Shown: positions 1 through 13,714 of the stretch, one piece after another
Numbering within the stretch: position 1 is the stretch's first letter
Layout of the letters: every line of letters begins with the position of its first letter
Assembly: GCA_905250115.1 (NCBI GenBank)
Contig: CAJNOI010000005.1
Coordinates: forward strand, 62,001 to 126,000
Origin: Adineta steineri
Lineage: Eukaryota; Rotifera; Eurotatoria; Adinetida; Adinetidae
Reading direction: 5' to 3'
Length of the DNA stretch: 64,000 nt
Position numbers and translations under genes: made by a program
Notes under the pieces: generated by a model
Databases searched by the model: none
What the model saw: only the letters and a program-made list of their open reading frames with translations
What the model was told of the DNA's origin: nothing

Positions 1-2062
1 AGTTTTAGTACTACTTTCTTGATTGATAAATTGCATTTGAAGACCATTAGATATAAAACTGATACCTGTAGTTCTTGTTGATGTAACATGTTTTTGCTGT
101 TGTTGAATAGTATTAGTTGAATGAAATATATTGTCAGTTTGATGATCAATGTCTTCATTGTTTGTTGTCCTAAGTGAAGATACATCTTGTTTTTGTTGTT
201 GATTATCAATATATTGAAAAATTGGTTTTAAAATATCAACTGGATTGAGATCATTTGGCGTTAATGAAGATGAATCATCAATCATTGGTTTATTCTGATG
301 AGCAGTTGATTGAAACAATGATGATTGATTTTGTATAGGAGGTAACTTAACAAAATGAAGAACTATATTAGATAACTACATAGTTTATGTAAACCTACTT
401 GTTGTTCTTGATAATGCCCAGTTTTTGGTGATACTGAATTAGATTGATTATTTTTAATTGTCAATAGTGATTCATCACTATTATTGTTTCCATAGGGTGA
501 TGATGATTGACTTTGTACAGCAGCATCTCGTTTATTACATTCTTCTATGGGTGTCGGAAACGTACTTTGTTGATTTTGAACAGTTAAAAGTTGAGAAACA
601 ATTGATGTTAATGATTGAATATGAGCTTCGTATGATTGCATTCTTTCAACTAATTCTTGTTTCCATTGATTATCAAGATTATCTGTTGATGGTTTCGGAA
701 ATGAAAATTGTTTAGATTTAACAGAAGCTGCAGGTGATGTTTGTTTATTTCGTTTGGGAGTTGTCATAGGTGAAGTTGATATCAAATCCCATGATGGTGA
801 TTGGTGTGCTGATGGTGTTGGTGGTACACGAGGAAAACCGAATATACTTCCATTCGTATTTGGTGATGAAAGTATTGTTTGATAATTATTTGAATACGTT
901 TCTGTAGAAGCTCGATTATTTACAGGTGTTTGAATAGAAGCAGAAGTGTTTTCTGAATGAATTCTCAATGAATCATGATTTGTTTTTGATTCATTTTGAA
1001 CACGTTTAAATTCAAAATCATATGGAAATAGTGTACTACAATTTGGTATAACAATTGTTTTTGAGCATGTCCATAAATCATACTCAATCGTTACTGATGA
1101 TGGAGAATTATTTGTTATTAAGTTAACTTCATAAAAAGTACATTGACCGTATGATGTTGATAAATAACATGCAAGTAAAAAGGATTGTATTCCAGAACGA
1201 ATGCAATAACGAATACAAGTTGCAAAAACAAATGAACAATGAATATCGGTTATACCAGATATCCAACTAAAATAAATAATGACAATAAAACTTAGAATAG
1301 ATACTTTTTGTTTTTCTTACATTCCAACTAATGGTAAGGTATATGCTTGTGGATCATTCTCAAGTATTAATAAAATTTTATTTGTTGACATTCGATCTAA
1401 ACTACAATAACCAAAATGTGGTTGATTTTTATAAATATTATTTCCAGTTGATGAATTAAGATTATTTAATAAAGCAGTTGGTAATATATAAATATGATTA
1501 GAACTAATTGGTTTTAATATAAAAGTATTTTTTATTGTTACGAGATCAAATGATAAATCGATATTGATCGAAGATGAATGTCTTAAAAACATTTGACCAC
1601 ACAAATAAGAAAATCGATGTAATTCAATTGGTAATGAAGAGCGACAATAGATATCAACTTCCTATAACAAGAAAACTTAGCTAAGAATTATAACTAGAAT
1701 CTTACATTCATTCCTGTTTGTATCAAAGTATTTAATGTTGATGAAATGTTTCTATTACATTGTATAGGTATAAGAAATTCACTAGTTAACAATTGATGAT
1801 TATTAATTTGATCGGCTATTAATAAACGATCAATAACATAGATTAAACGTTGAGATTCATCATCGGATATTAATGTTCCAACAAAATATATTATGGAATG
1901 ATTTTGTAAACGAATTGCTGAACGTAATACTTTATCTTCAATTATTAATTGTGGTGATAATTGATCATATTGACATAAAGAAAGATGTATTGATCGACCA
2001 ATAGGTGTTGAATCCCAAAGAGATGTATTACTAGTTCCAACTGAAGTCATATAAGAAGTCAT
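1..2062 (-). CDS. STIL: STIL-like centriole duplication protein, 3' end outside window
   Basis: STIL (Ana2/SAS-5 group) is the scaffold that binds PLK4 and SAS-6 to start procentriole assembly. Four exons join in frame (2062-1706, 1661-1321, 1266-399, 345-1) through introns of 44, 54 and 53 bp, giving 637 visible residues. Near the start 'SLWDSTPIG' and 'SEFLIPIQC' follow vertebrate STIL 'ALWNPTPTG' and 'GDFLIPCKV'. Exon 2 ends with 'LENDPQAYTLPLVGI' and continues as WISGIT across the splice, like STIL '[21 protein letters not shown]'. A short coiled-coil-like stretch around 'QSYEAHIQSLTSIVSQLL' sits where STIL has its central oligomerising helix. The rest is Ser/Gln/Asn-rich and poorly conserved. 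The C-terminal STAN motif would lie beyond base 1. A CTTTACAG acceptor precedes the start, so a 5' UTR intron or leader trans-splicing is possible. Confidence 0.85.
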
Positions 2063-2591
2063 TCTTCATTTTAAATCACATCTGTAAAGAATAAAAAGTT
2101 GAATGAGAAAAAATAAGTTTTTTTTCTTCTATTATTTACTCTCATACTTCAAATGTCTAACATGAGAATTACTATGATACTCAAATGATAAGGATTTGTA
2201 AAAGATACAAGGACTTACTTGAAAACGATTTCATCAACAAACGTCTCATTATCATGTATACATGATAATATTAAATTAAATAACATGAAGCATTTATTCA
2301 TAATTTTATTTTAAATTAAAAAATATCATTATTTAAATCTTCAAATTTTGATGTATATATAAATCTAGTAATAAAAGTATTTTATTTATCTGCAAAAAAA
2401 TGGATAATCATCTCAACTGTATCTTATCTTTTTTGTGTTTTAGATAACTGAAAGACATTCTTACAAACAAAAAATATAGTTTCCTGAGATACAAAAAAAA
2501 AAGAAAGAAAGAAAGTAAAGGAATTTGAGAAATAGAATAGAGAATATTTTCTTATATATTGTTCGTCTGATTGAATAAATTCTATTGCATC
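2063..2591. other. Intergenic, STIL 5' flank
   Basis: AT-rich sequence with poly-A and poly-T runs and an (AAAG)n tract near 2505-2518. I see no gene. It probably holds the STIL promoter and the 3' end of the neighbouring minus-strand transcript. Confidence 0.5.
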
Positions 2592-2851
2592 TTATGTTTT
2601 TTTATTTGACTGTTGAGAAATAAGATTTGCATTTGTTACACCAGTAAATGAATTAAATCCATTTGGTATTTGCTACAGATATATATATATATATAGTCTA
2701 AATATATACGAATATATATTATTACTTACAGAATTTATCGATGAAAATGTATTGGATTTATCAGAATGATTAGAAGAAGGTGGTATAAATGGTAGAGGAT
2801 AACGATGTGCATTTGGTTGGAATGTCGAAGCAATATTGTTCAATAAACTTC
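2592..2851 (-). CDS. Two spliced open blocks, possible alternative C-terminal exons of CARM1
   Basis: Two minus-strand blocks, 2851-2730 and 2672-2592, join in frame over a 57-bp intron with good GTAAGTAA donor and CTGTAG acceptor. They encode a Pro/Ser/Asn-rich tail including 'PLPFIPPSSNHSDK' and 'GFNSFTGVTNANLISQQ', ending in TAA. The upstream block begins after a TTCATTGTTCAG acceptor. In phase it could follow a GATG|GTACTAG donor inside the last CARM1 exon near 3240, replacing the short 'MVTDAGW' ending. CARM1 is known to have alternatively spliced, Pro/Ser-rich C-termini with transactivation activity. The alternative is the 3' end of a small separate gene. No upstream start codon was found. 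Confidence 0.4.
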
Positions 2852-3212
2852 CTGAACAATGAAGAACAAGAGAGAATAGTATACTTGAATAATTTCATAA
2901 GAACATATAATAGACTGATTCAGTATATTTCTTTAGAAGAGATCACTCTTTTTTTTCTTCTCCTCTATTAATTGCATTCTGATACATTTTAGAAGATATT
3001 CTTTTTTTTTCTTTTTTTTCTCTCAATCTTTCTCAATTTAAATATAACATATGACAACTTAAGTATGTTTAGAAAAAAATTAAATAATTAACAAACACTC
3101 TAACATAATCACAGAACTAAGGAATTTGTATGATGTAATATTTGGAAAATTTAGCGAGCGAAAAAAAAAACAAATTAAAAAAACAACTCGAATGATATAT
3201 ATTAATTCCTTA

Positions 3213-5379
<2,167 letters not shown>

Positions 5380-5986
5380 CAATCGTTTCTTCTGTAATAT
5401 TTTTGGTATATTCGTTTAAAATAAAAATGATAACTAATAGGTAAAAAGACGATGACGAGCAAACAAATGGTGTTCAGTCGACCGGCACATGTACATATAT
5501 ATCTATATGCAAAATATTCTTACGTACTCGTATTGACAACACGAACAGTTACGTATAAAATTAGAAGCACGATGCGGAACGAATAGGTCGATGAAAGAAA
5601 GAGAAGATGAAATGTTCCAGATGAGTAATTTTGAGCAAAACCATGACTTTCACTTCACACCTGTACCTAAGTGTGAAATTATTTAACCAATTAGAATTAA
5701 AATAAAATTTTTAATATCTTTTATGAAATTTCATATAGATATAAAGAAAAAAAATGTAAAATAAAATAAAAGTATAAATCATATTTGAAAAAAAGAATAT
5801 TATTTTATAATTTGATAGATGTCAGTCAAAACAATAAAATTTTATAGAGGAAGAAAAGAATAAACTCAATATGGTGTATGATGTAGATAGAATTTCTACA
5901 TCTTTCTCTCTCCTTCTCTCTCTAGTCTTTGTTCATTATAATAAAATATTCATTTATAATTATATTTCCTTTTTCAGACCACCAAC
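5380..5986. other. Divergent intergenic region
   Basis: Spacer between the CARM1 start on the minus strand and the NHL gene on the plus strand, so it should hold both promoters. The 5440-5640 part is less AT-rich. A CT-rich tract and a CCTTTTTCAG acceptor end just before the ATG at 5987, which suggests a non-coding first exon or a spliced-leader acceptor. Confidence 0.5.
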
Positions 5987-8618
5987 ATGGATCCGATGTT
6001 TCCTGGTGGTCAACCACAATTTATTTTTGTTCCACCTGGTTCNNNNNNNNNNNNNNNNNNNNNNNNNNNNNNNNNNNNNNNNNNNNNNNNNNNNNNNNNN
6101 NNNNNNNNNNNNNNNNNNNNNNNNNNNNNNNNNNNNNNNNNNGAGATTTATAATCAAAAGAATTGTTTATTATAGAAGAAAATGTTTTAGAAAAAAGAAA
6201 TTGCTATGGATCATCACTGGTATTATGTTTGTTGTTTTGATCGTAACTATTCCAATCGTGATTATTAAAACCAAAACAGCAAATATAATAAAACTATCAA
6301 CTGAGAAAACAGAAATAACAACGCATGAATTTATAACAACAACAGCAGATAATCCAACGATAGAAGGTATAATATTAACAAAATAAAAAAAAACTGTAAT
6401 CTTTTCTTTGTTAGTAAATGATTAACACATTTTCATGATGCGTTAAGTGTTGAATTTATTATTGAATATTTTATAAGAATATTCATACAGAATAGAATTC
6501 TATCGTTTATTTTTGGACAGAGATAAATTCTAAAACACATTTTACGAAGAGAAATATCGATACTTTTCATGAAGTTTATAGTTCGATTTATCGAGAAAGA
6601 CCTTTGAAGAACTATTTCAATAAAAGAAGATTTAATTCTTTTTCTTCAAAACGATCTTTGTCTTTGTATGAGTGTGTTTTATTGTGATTCTTTACTTAAA
6701 GTTGAGAGATAAGAATACAGATTCACAAGTCTTTTACCAATTTATAGAATAGATTTGACAAACGATAAATATTTGAGAAATATAGAAGGAAATTAGAAAA
6801 TGTTTTCCAAAAATTGGGTTTTGAAAGTTTATTAGAGTGTAATTTCTTCAAGGAAACATCTTATAATCAGAATACAAAGCAGATAAAGGTGATTAGATCT
6901 TGCAAATTTAGACGGAAGATAGATGTAATTTGATCTTGTGTATACAAATAAAACTGATGTGACTAAGATATATGAACTTTGATTTTTGACACTTGTAGAA
7001 GATATCGAATGGACTATTTTTGAAGTAGTTAAGGACATCCATACACGAACTATAGTGATTATATTGGACCATGCGTATCTTGACTAAGATCTTGTAAAAC
7101 TATATCAAAAACCAAATTAGAGATCTTGATACAGGGCAACAATATATTCTTGTATCTAAAGTTTCAAAATCTTTTTAGTTCTGTATACCGCGATCAAGAT
7201 CTTTCTGATATGATGTTCGCTTAGAGTATAATATTTTTAAAATTCCAATAGAAAACTAATCGAGAAGCATCTATAGAAAATATGGCAGAACAGACTTCAA
7301 AGAACAAATTCCGATTCACTTGTTCGAAAGAAAAAGAAAAACATATTTTTATTCAGTTTTCTTTTGTTATTTAAAATATCAAAGATAAAAGTTAAATTAT
7401 CTTTTACCTTCGACTAATCTCAATGAGAAATTGTTTTTTTTGTTGATTATATTTTCAAAAAGTCGCAAAAATCTTCGATCGAATCATTCATTCATAAATT
7501 CAACAAATCTTTAAAATCCATTTTCCGCTTTAACTCCATTCAAGAAACAACCTTTACATTGCTTTCTTCTCGAACTTTGCAAAAAAATTAAATGAAATTT
7601 CTTTATAAAAATTAATTCTATTTTTTTTTGCTTTGACATCTATGATTAAATCGATATTGTTAGATTTTAATTAAATGTCAAATTTTTTTTTTCTCTTGTA
7701 GTACAAACCAAGCCAAAATATGACAAATGGAAACAACATGGAATTACTATTGTTGGAGGAAATAGAATTGGAGATCAATTAAATCAACTCGCTTTTCCTA
7801 CCGGGGCTTATATCGATGATAAGAAAGCCATTTTGATTGCTGATTTTCAAAATCATCGTATTGTTGAATGGAAATATAATTCGAACAGTGGTCAAATCGT
7901 TGCAGGCGGCGGTGGACGAGGACATAACCAGCATCAACTTAATATGCCAACCGACGTAATTGTTGATGAAGAGAAGAATGCGATAATCATATGTGATTCT
8001 GGAAACAATCGAGTAGTACGATGGTTTCGTGAAAGTACAACATATCCAGAAACCATCATTGCTAATATTCACTGTGACGGTGTGGCAATAGACAAAAATG
8101 GGTCTATTTATGTTTCTGATCGCACAAAGTCTGAAGTGAAACGATGGAAAGAACGAGACATATCTGGAACACTAGTTGCAGGTGGAAATGGCAAAGGAAA
8201 TCTTCGAAATCAATTCAATAATCCTGGCAAGATCTTCGTCGATGAAGATTATTCTGTTTATGTATTGGATGAAGCAAATCATCGTGTAATGAAATGGAAA
8301 AAAGATGCAAAAGAAGGAATTGTTGTTGCCGGCGGAAATGGAAGAGGATTTGATCTCAACCAATTAACTTATCCCAGTGGACTAGTTGTTGATAATTTGG
8401 GCCGAATCATTATTGCAGACACTTGGAATCATCGGATTATACGATGGTGTGAAGGAGATACAAACGGTTCAATTGTTCTTGGTGGAAATGGCAATGGAGG
8501 AAGTAAACCAAATGAATTGTATTTACCCAAAGGTGTGTTATTTGATATTGAAGGAAATCTTTACGTTGTTGATTGTAGTAATCATCGAATTCAAAAATAT
8601 GAACAATGTATTGAATAA
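5987..8618 (+). CDS. NHL-repeat type II membrane protein, interrupted by assembly gap
   Basis: Exon 1 starts MDPMFPGGQPQFIFVPPG, enters a 100-N gap, and resumes with a basic stretch (KRIVYYRRKCFRKKK) followed by one strong hydrophobic segment of about 22 residues. It ends at 6366. After a 1,335-bp intron, exon 2 (7702-8618) encodes about six NHL repeats. Their blade motifs are 'DFQNHRIVEW', 'DSGNNRVVRW', 'DRTKSEVKRW', 'DEANHRVMKW', 'DTWNHRIIRW' and 'DCSNHRIQKY', spaced by 'VAGGNGKG'-like turns. Positive charges before the membrane segment predict a cytoplasmic N-terminus and an extracellular NHL propeller. Such single-pass NHL proteins are abundant in bdelloids; their ligands are unknown. The repeats are intact, with no stops. 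The missing piece probably codes for a Pro/Gln-rich low-complexity cytoplasmic region. Confidence 0.85.
6043..6142. other. Assembly gap of exactly 100 N
   Basis: A run of 100 N inside the first coding exon of the NHL gene. The round number is a scaffolding placeholder, so true size and reading frame across it are unknown. Confidence 0.99.
6367..7701 (+). other. Unusually long intron of the NHL gene
   Basis: The donor is GAAG|GTATAA and the acceptor TTTCTCTTGTAG|TACAAACC; joining them keeps the frame ('E-V-Q-T-K-P'). Nearly all other introns here are below 100 bp, so 1,335 bp is an outlier. I see no open reading frame, terminal repeats or recognisable element in it. Confidence 0.7.
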
Positions 8619-10090
8619 AATGAAAATTGTTTTATTTTGAAAATAACTCAATTGTGAAATACTATATTGATCGAAATAAAAGATAAAATCATTTGATTTT
8701 GAATGAAAAATTTCTTTTAGTTTATGAATTATTAATCAAAAATGAAATTGGTAATAGTTTCTTGAGACGTCTTTTTTCACGTGAAAGTTTAATATAAATA
8801 AGAAAAGAATTTTTCTTCTATAAACTATAATACATACTTTCCTTATAATGTCGTCAAAATGAGAGTGTGTGGAAAGTCTAATTCCAATTGAAAATATTAT
8901 TTTAAAAGAGAAGATCGAGAGGAATCAACAAAAACAAAGCAGCCAACGTCTTTTACGTTATTGTTTTCCTTCCATTTTTGTTTTGATCGGCATGGGTTCA
9001 ACCACTGTAGTACATCGATGCTGAGGTAACTTTCTCGTGAATATAAGTGCTGAAGAAATACAAGTCTTTCGATAATTTTTTTTCTCTTGCCCTCTATCAT
9101 GCTTTAAACTATTATTTAATGAAATAACTGAGGGTGTGGGTGGGTGTAAATAATGAAAGAAAACACCCACCTACCTGCATACCCTCGAAAGAATGATCGA
9201 AAATTTCCAAAAAATTCAAATGTCAACACAAACTACATAAACTTACTTTTCATTGATGTTTATCCTGCCGAACTTAAACTCATTCGGTGGAACAATGGCA
9301 AAATTTTAAAGTTTAATAAAATAACCTATTTTTTTATAGTGTATATTAATATCATTTCATAATAAGATTAATAAAAATTCTCCTCAAACATCGTTTGAAA
9401 AGAAATTCGAAACGCCTCGCGCATTATACGATTATTTATCATTAAAAATATTTATTATTATCTTTTTCCCTTTGTTTCTCTTCATTTCCTCTACAATTAT
9501 TCCACCAGTATTTGTATAAACATTTGTTTAATTTTTTCTTAGAGTAAAAAATAATTGAAAAAAATTTCTCTGTTTTGTTTCTTTTACATAAAATCTCAAT
9601 GATCCTCCTAATAACTTTGTTAACTTGAATTTATTTAAAAATAATAAATAATTGTAAAAGAAACCGATTGCTTTCATGTCTTCTATTATTCACAGTCTCC
9701 ACTAACCATCGCGAATAACGATCACCAACCAAGAATGCATTATTTTTGTGTGTTTATGTGCGTGGTTTTGTGTTGCTTGTCTACCTGAATGAAGCGCTGT
9801 ACAAAAGAAAAAATAAAGGAAGAAAAAAAATTTGCGCCGAGTCTACCAAAGTAATAAAAAGAAAAAATTGGGATGCAATAATCGAGCAAATTAACGTTAC
9901 GTGCGCATTCGTATACCTATATTAATACAAGCAAGCCAACTCAACCATTACTTTTTTACTTTTACATTTTCGTCACAGCAATTTTACTGTATCGAACAGC
10001 ACGTATAAAGCTAACTGACAAATTCGTTTATTTATACCCTGAGAAAAAAGTTGTTGATCCTATTCAAAGCTGATAACAAGAATAGATCAA
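8619..10090. other. Intergenic, contains telomere-like palindrome
   Basis: About 1.5 kb without a supported gene. It holds one G-rich palindrome (9130-9186). From about 9700 the base composition is visibly less AT-rich, leading into the KDM4-like gene. Confidence 0.5.
9130..9186. repeat. Telomere-like G-rich palindrome, copy A
   Basis: The left arm GAGGGTGTGGGTGGGTGT (9130-9147) can pair with the right arm ACACCCACC...ACCCTC (9163-9186), with a spacer of about 15 nt. The left arm contains GGGTGTGGG, in register with the TGTGGG repeat known from bdelloid telomeres. Similar palindromes occur at 13600, 14821 and 63805. Confidence 0.6.
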
Positions 10091-12484
10091 ATGAACTCAG
10101 CAACAGAAATATCATGTATTCCAAAATTAACACCGACGATAACTGAATTCACAAATCTCCTCAAGTACATATACGACAACGAAGCGTTGATTGCTCCGTA
10201 TGGCGGATGTAAAATTATTCCGCCTCAAGAATGGACAAAAGTGAAAGCGCTCTCTTTGTTGTCGATCGATCATGCACCTTCGATCAGCCGGCAAAGTATT
10301 ATCAAGCTATCATCACTTGTTTTTCGCGTCACTAATACCCAACGCAAAAGCCTAAACGAACAACGAGGAATGGAACTCAAGGCATTCGTCGAATACGCAC
10401 AACGTCCGCAGAATCGGGTTCCTTTCGAAGTCACCGATATTGAATCTAACGTGTGGACAATGCTTAATTCGAATGATATCGCCAAACGCACCATTCGATC
10501 TGCTATCAACATTGATTATAGTCTTTTTGCACCATCCGAAACGATCTTTAATCTGACTGATATCTCACTCAAATCTCTACTGTCGCTGACCACTCAATGC
10601 ATTAAAGGTAATTAATCCTTTCAGAACGGAGTTTTTTTCCTATCCAAAATTACCTCCTTTCATTAGTTTGTTGATTCTGATTCAAAATGTTCTCATAAAA
10701 ACTTTATAATATCCACAGAAACAGTTGACATGAAGAGCATTCGATGTTTGATCGAACTTGTACTTCTTTGATGCTACAGTAAGCACATCTCCTTTCTGTT
10801 CCGTTGATAGGTAAATAAATTCCATCCTTCACCTAAACAGCAGATTGTGGTGATACTAATTTACGCTTCTAGTCTGAAGAAGGTCTTCATCAATGTATTC
10901 GTTCAGCGCCAAAGCACATAGACTTAGCCCTCGAAACCAAACCATTCAAGTATGACAATTCTTTATGAGTTAAGTAATTTGGAGCAAAAATGAAACAACA
11001 TGTCAGAGGTAGACAAGAAAACTATGACGTCATTGTAAAATCACAGAAAGATATGTATAACATGACAGTCGGAGCACACCATGATCTCTATATATAAGAA
11101 ATTTTAATAGTAAGTGTAAATGAAATATCTCAAATAATGGACGAGAACGAATCATGCTGAAGTAATCCTCAGAGTGTGTATACTGACCATTTGAATGATA
11201 TTTCCAAAAACGTTTCGAGCAATAAAATTTGGCAACCTCTTTGAAGATACGATTTTCATTATGCTACAATATGGATTGCACATTTATATAACTCTTAGAA
11301 ACTTCGATACAGCCGTATGCTTGGTCAAAGTATGACGGAGACACTTCATTTTTTTGCAAAAGTGACTTTTAGGTCACTTTTATGCTAAACAGAGAAACAT
11401 ATGTATCTATGCCATTCGGCACAACGTTAATTCGACTAATTTCTATCTCCAACTATATCTGTGACTCTATGGAAACGTTCTAATGTAGAAGTCATTGTAG
11501 GACAAGCGATTACATCATAGGACAGAAAGAGGAATACCACGCGCGCACTGGACAGTGAAGAAGTCATCCAGATATAAAACGAACAACATACAGGCAGTGA
11601 GTCAGACAGGTTAATAACTGCCCCAAGTATGTTATGTTATTAGCAATCTCAGCAAAGTATAAGCGCTAAGTATACATAATATTCCTGGACGAAAATTATA
11701 GAACAACTGAGAAGTGCATTTATTATTGGCAGAATAGTCTTGATTCTTTTACATCAGTGTGATGATAGTTGTATAGAAACTTAATAAATAATCAAATATT
11801 TCATACTTCTGCACAGGTATTACATCACCATTTCTTCATGTTGGGATGCACGGTTCAATATTTCCTCTACATACAGAAGAACATGATCTCTTTTCAATGA
11901 ATTATATGCACGAGGGATCATCTAAGTTCTGGTATATTGTACCCCCTTCACATGCGAATCAACTAGAGCGATGTGTCCAAGACGTTGATATTCTTGACAC
12001 ATCCCATTGTCAAGCATCTCTGCGACACAAAACTCTCTTTCCAAATCCATTTGAACTCACTCAATTGCACAATATTCCTGTTTATCGAATCGAACAATGT
12101 CCAAACGAAATAATCGTCATCTTTCCTCGAGCGTATAATTGGGGTTTCGATGGTGGGTTCAACGTAACTGAATCAATTAATTTTGCTTTACCTTCATGGA
12201 TTCCATTTGGACGGAGCGCTCGTTCGTGTTTATGTCAACGAGTAGGCAATCCTGTCGAGCTATATATGGATCCTTTTACTAAAGAAAACGTGTTAACATA
12301 TACACAAACTCATTTGAATAGTCAACTTCCTGAATTGGACCATATTCTGATGGAGTCAGACAAACAGCCAATATTAGATTTAGGTTTGTCTTATTAGACT
12401 TATTCTCCAACGTTTGTTTTCATTGCAAATAAGTTTCTCTCGTTCACAGAAAAAGTAAAACCAGAAATGTTAGAGCTCTTATAA
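10091..12484 (+). CDS. KDM4-like JmjN-JmjC protein with altered iron site
   Basis: KDM4 enzymes remove methyl groups from H3K9/H3K36 using Fe(II) and 2-oxoglutarate. Exons 10091-10607, 11817-12383 and 12450-12484 join in frame to 372 residues. A JmjN domain lies at about residues 10-48, with 'CKIIPPQEWTK' like KDM4 'AKIIPPKEWK'. The JmjC domain runs from about residue 173 ('GITSPFLHVGM') to 305. Present are the first two iron ligands in 'LHTEEHDLFSMNY' (His191, Glu193), the cofactor residues Asn201 and Lys209, and all four KDM4 zinc ligands (Cys237, His243, Cys310, Cys312). The third iron ligand, His in KDM4 'YGYHAGFNHGFN', is Asn280 here ('RAYNWGFDGGFN'), and the 2-oxoglutarate Tyr (KDM4A Tyr132) is Phe178. 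No PHD or Tudor domains follow. The first intron is 1,209 bp. It is either a catalytically impaired binder or an early-decaying copy; the intact frame favours function. Confidence 0.8.
10608..11816 (+). other. Long intron of the KDM4-like gene
   Basis: Donor AAAG|GTAATT and acceptor CTGCACAG|GTATTACATC keep the JmjC frame, and alignment to KDM4 shows no missing protein segment. It is 1,209 bp and holds no clear gene. A small hairpin lies at about 11356-11386 (AAAAGTGAC and GTCACTTTT arms). An inserted, now unrecognisable element could explain the length. Confidence 0.6.
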
Positions 12485-13714
12485 TGAACGTACGTTTATC
12501 AGATTCACAACAATAGAAGCCTCGATCCAATATTCATTTTGGATTCTTAGTAATCGAATAGGGATTACTTCTATATAAGCTTACTTCTCAAAGTCAATCA
12601 TCTAGGATGATTCAGCATGCGAATGTAGAGGTGTTGACGCAATGCTTTTTGTATGAAATGATTTTACTGTGCAGAGCTCCGTCAGATCAGTCGCACTTTG
12701 TCGCCATCTCTAATTTGGATTACTCAAGTTACAATGATAATCGTGCACCTGAGATTCGCTAAGACAGTTATTTGTTTGAGTGACAGATAATTTCCTGAAA
12801 TATACCAGTTTCTATTGTAAAGAAAAACACACACGTTCTAACTAATTACAGGACCCAATAAGTTCTACTGACTCTGCAAATCCTGCATAAATATTACAAA
12901 AATTCTCTTAAATTATTAAATACTGCCGCCGATGAAGAATCGAATGGCCTATTTAAAGTTTAGATTTTATGAGCTTTATTCCAGATATTATAAGATGAAG
13001 ATAACTGTTTGTCTCGTCTCAGAATATCAATTCACTCTATATGTATTTGCATATTTTATTTTATCCTTATGTTTCAACAGAATGGACTGAATTTTTGTTA
13101 GCATAACGAGAATTAATAATAATAAAAATATAAATTTGAAGTTTGTTGATTCCTTTCATGGTATAGGGCACGTAAAAACGAAGAGAATATTCTTCTACAA
13201 AATTATGTGACAGAAAAATCTTCATGCACATACGAGACTATTTTCACTGATAAGAAAGATTAAAGGACTAATGCTTTATTCATTCTACAAACAAACCGGA
13301 AGTGCCAAGTTAAAGTATAAAAATTTGAGAAAATCACTAGATTAAATTAACGACTAAAATCTGTTCATTAAATAGAAATCAGTTATTATTTCTACCACCT
13401 ACCATCAACTCAATATAAAAAGAATAAAAACTACGGTCTACAAGATGAGCGTGTAGTAGACATTCAACTGACTGATATATAAACGTAATGCAATGTTGTG
13501 CGTAAAGAACTTGTAGAATTTCAAAATTCAACTTGACACTAAAAATAGAATTGTGAAAAAACAGCGATTCAGTAACACCTCGTAATAGAACATCGTCCTA
13601 GAGTGTGGGTGTTAGAGATACATGAAGTAGTGACATTCACATCCACACCCACACCCTGTATAAGACCATGATTTTTTACTATTGAGCGGGAGGATATAAT
13701 ATCTATCTTAAATA
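12485..13714. other. Intergenic within the island
   Basis: About 1.2 kb without a supported coding region. It contains palindrome copy B near its right end, some 55 bp before the zinc-knuckle ORF. Confidence 0.5.
13600..13659. repeat. Telomere-like palindrome, copy B
   Basis: The left arm AGAGTGTGGGTGTTAGAG pairs with a right arm containing CCACACCCACACCC, which on the other strand reads GGGTGTGGGTGTGG, two full TGTGGG-type units. Read in reverse complement, copy B resembles copy D at 63805: both have AGGGTGTG, then GAATGTC, then AACACCCA, then CACACTC in the same order. Confidence 0.6.

Noticed and set aside
285-320. Hammerhead-ribozyme-like CTGATGAG...GAAAC
   Set aside because: There is no stem II between the two core parts, and the sequence lies in the coding part of the STIL-like gene.
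2789-2971. Small plus-strand ORF
   Set aside because: It overlaps minus-strand blocks with good splice sites and reads as low-complexity sequence.
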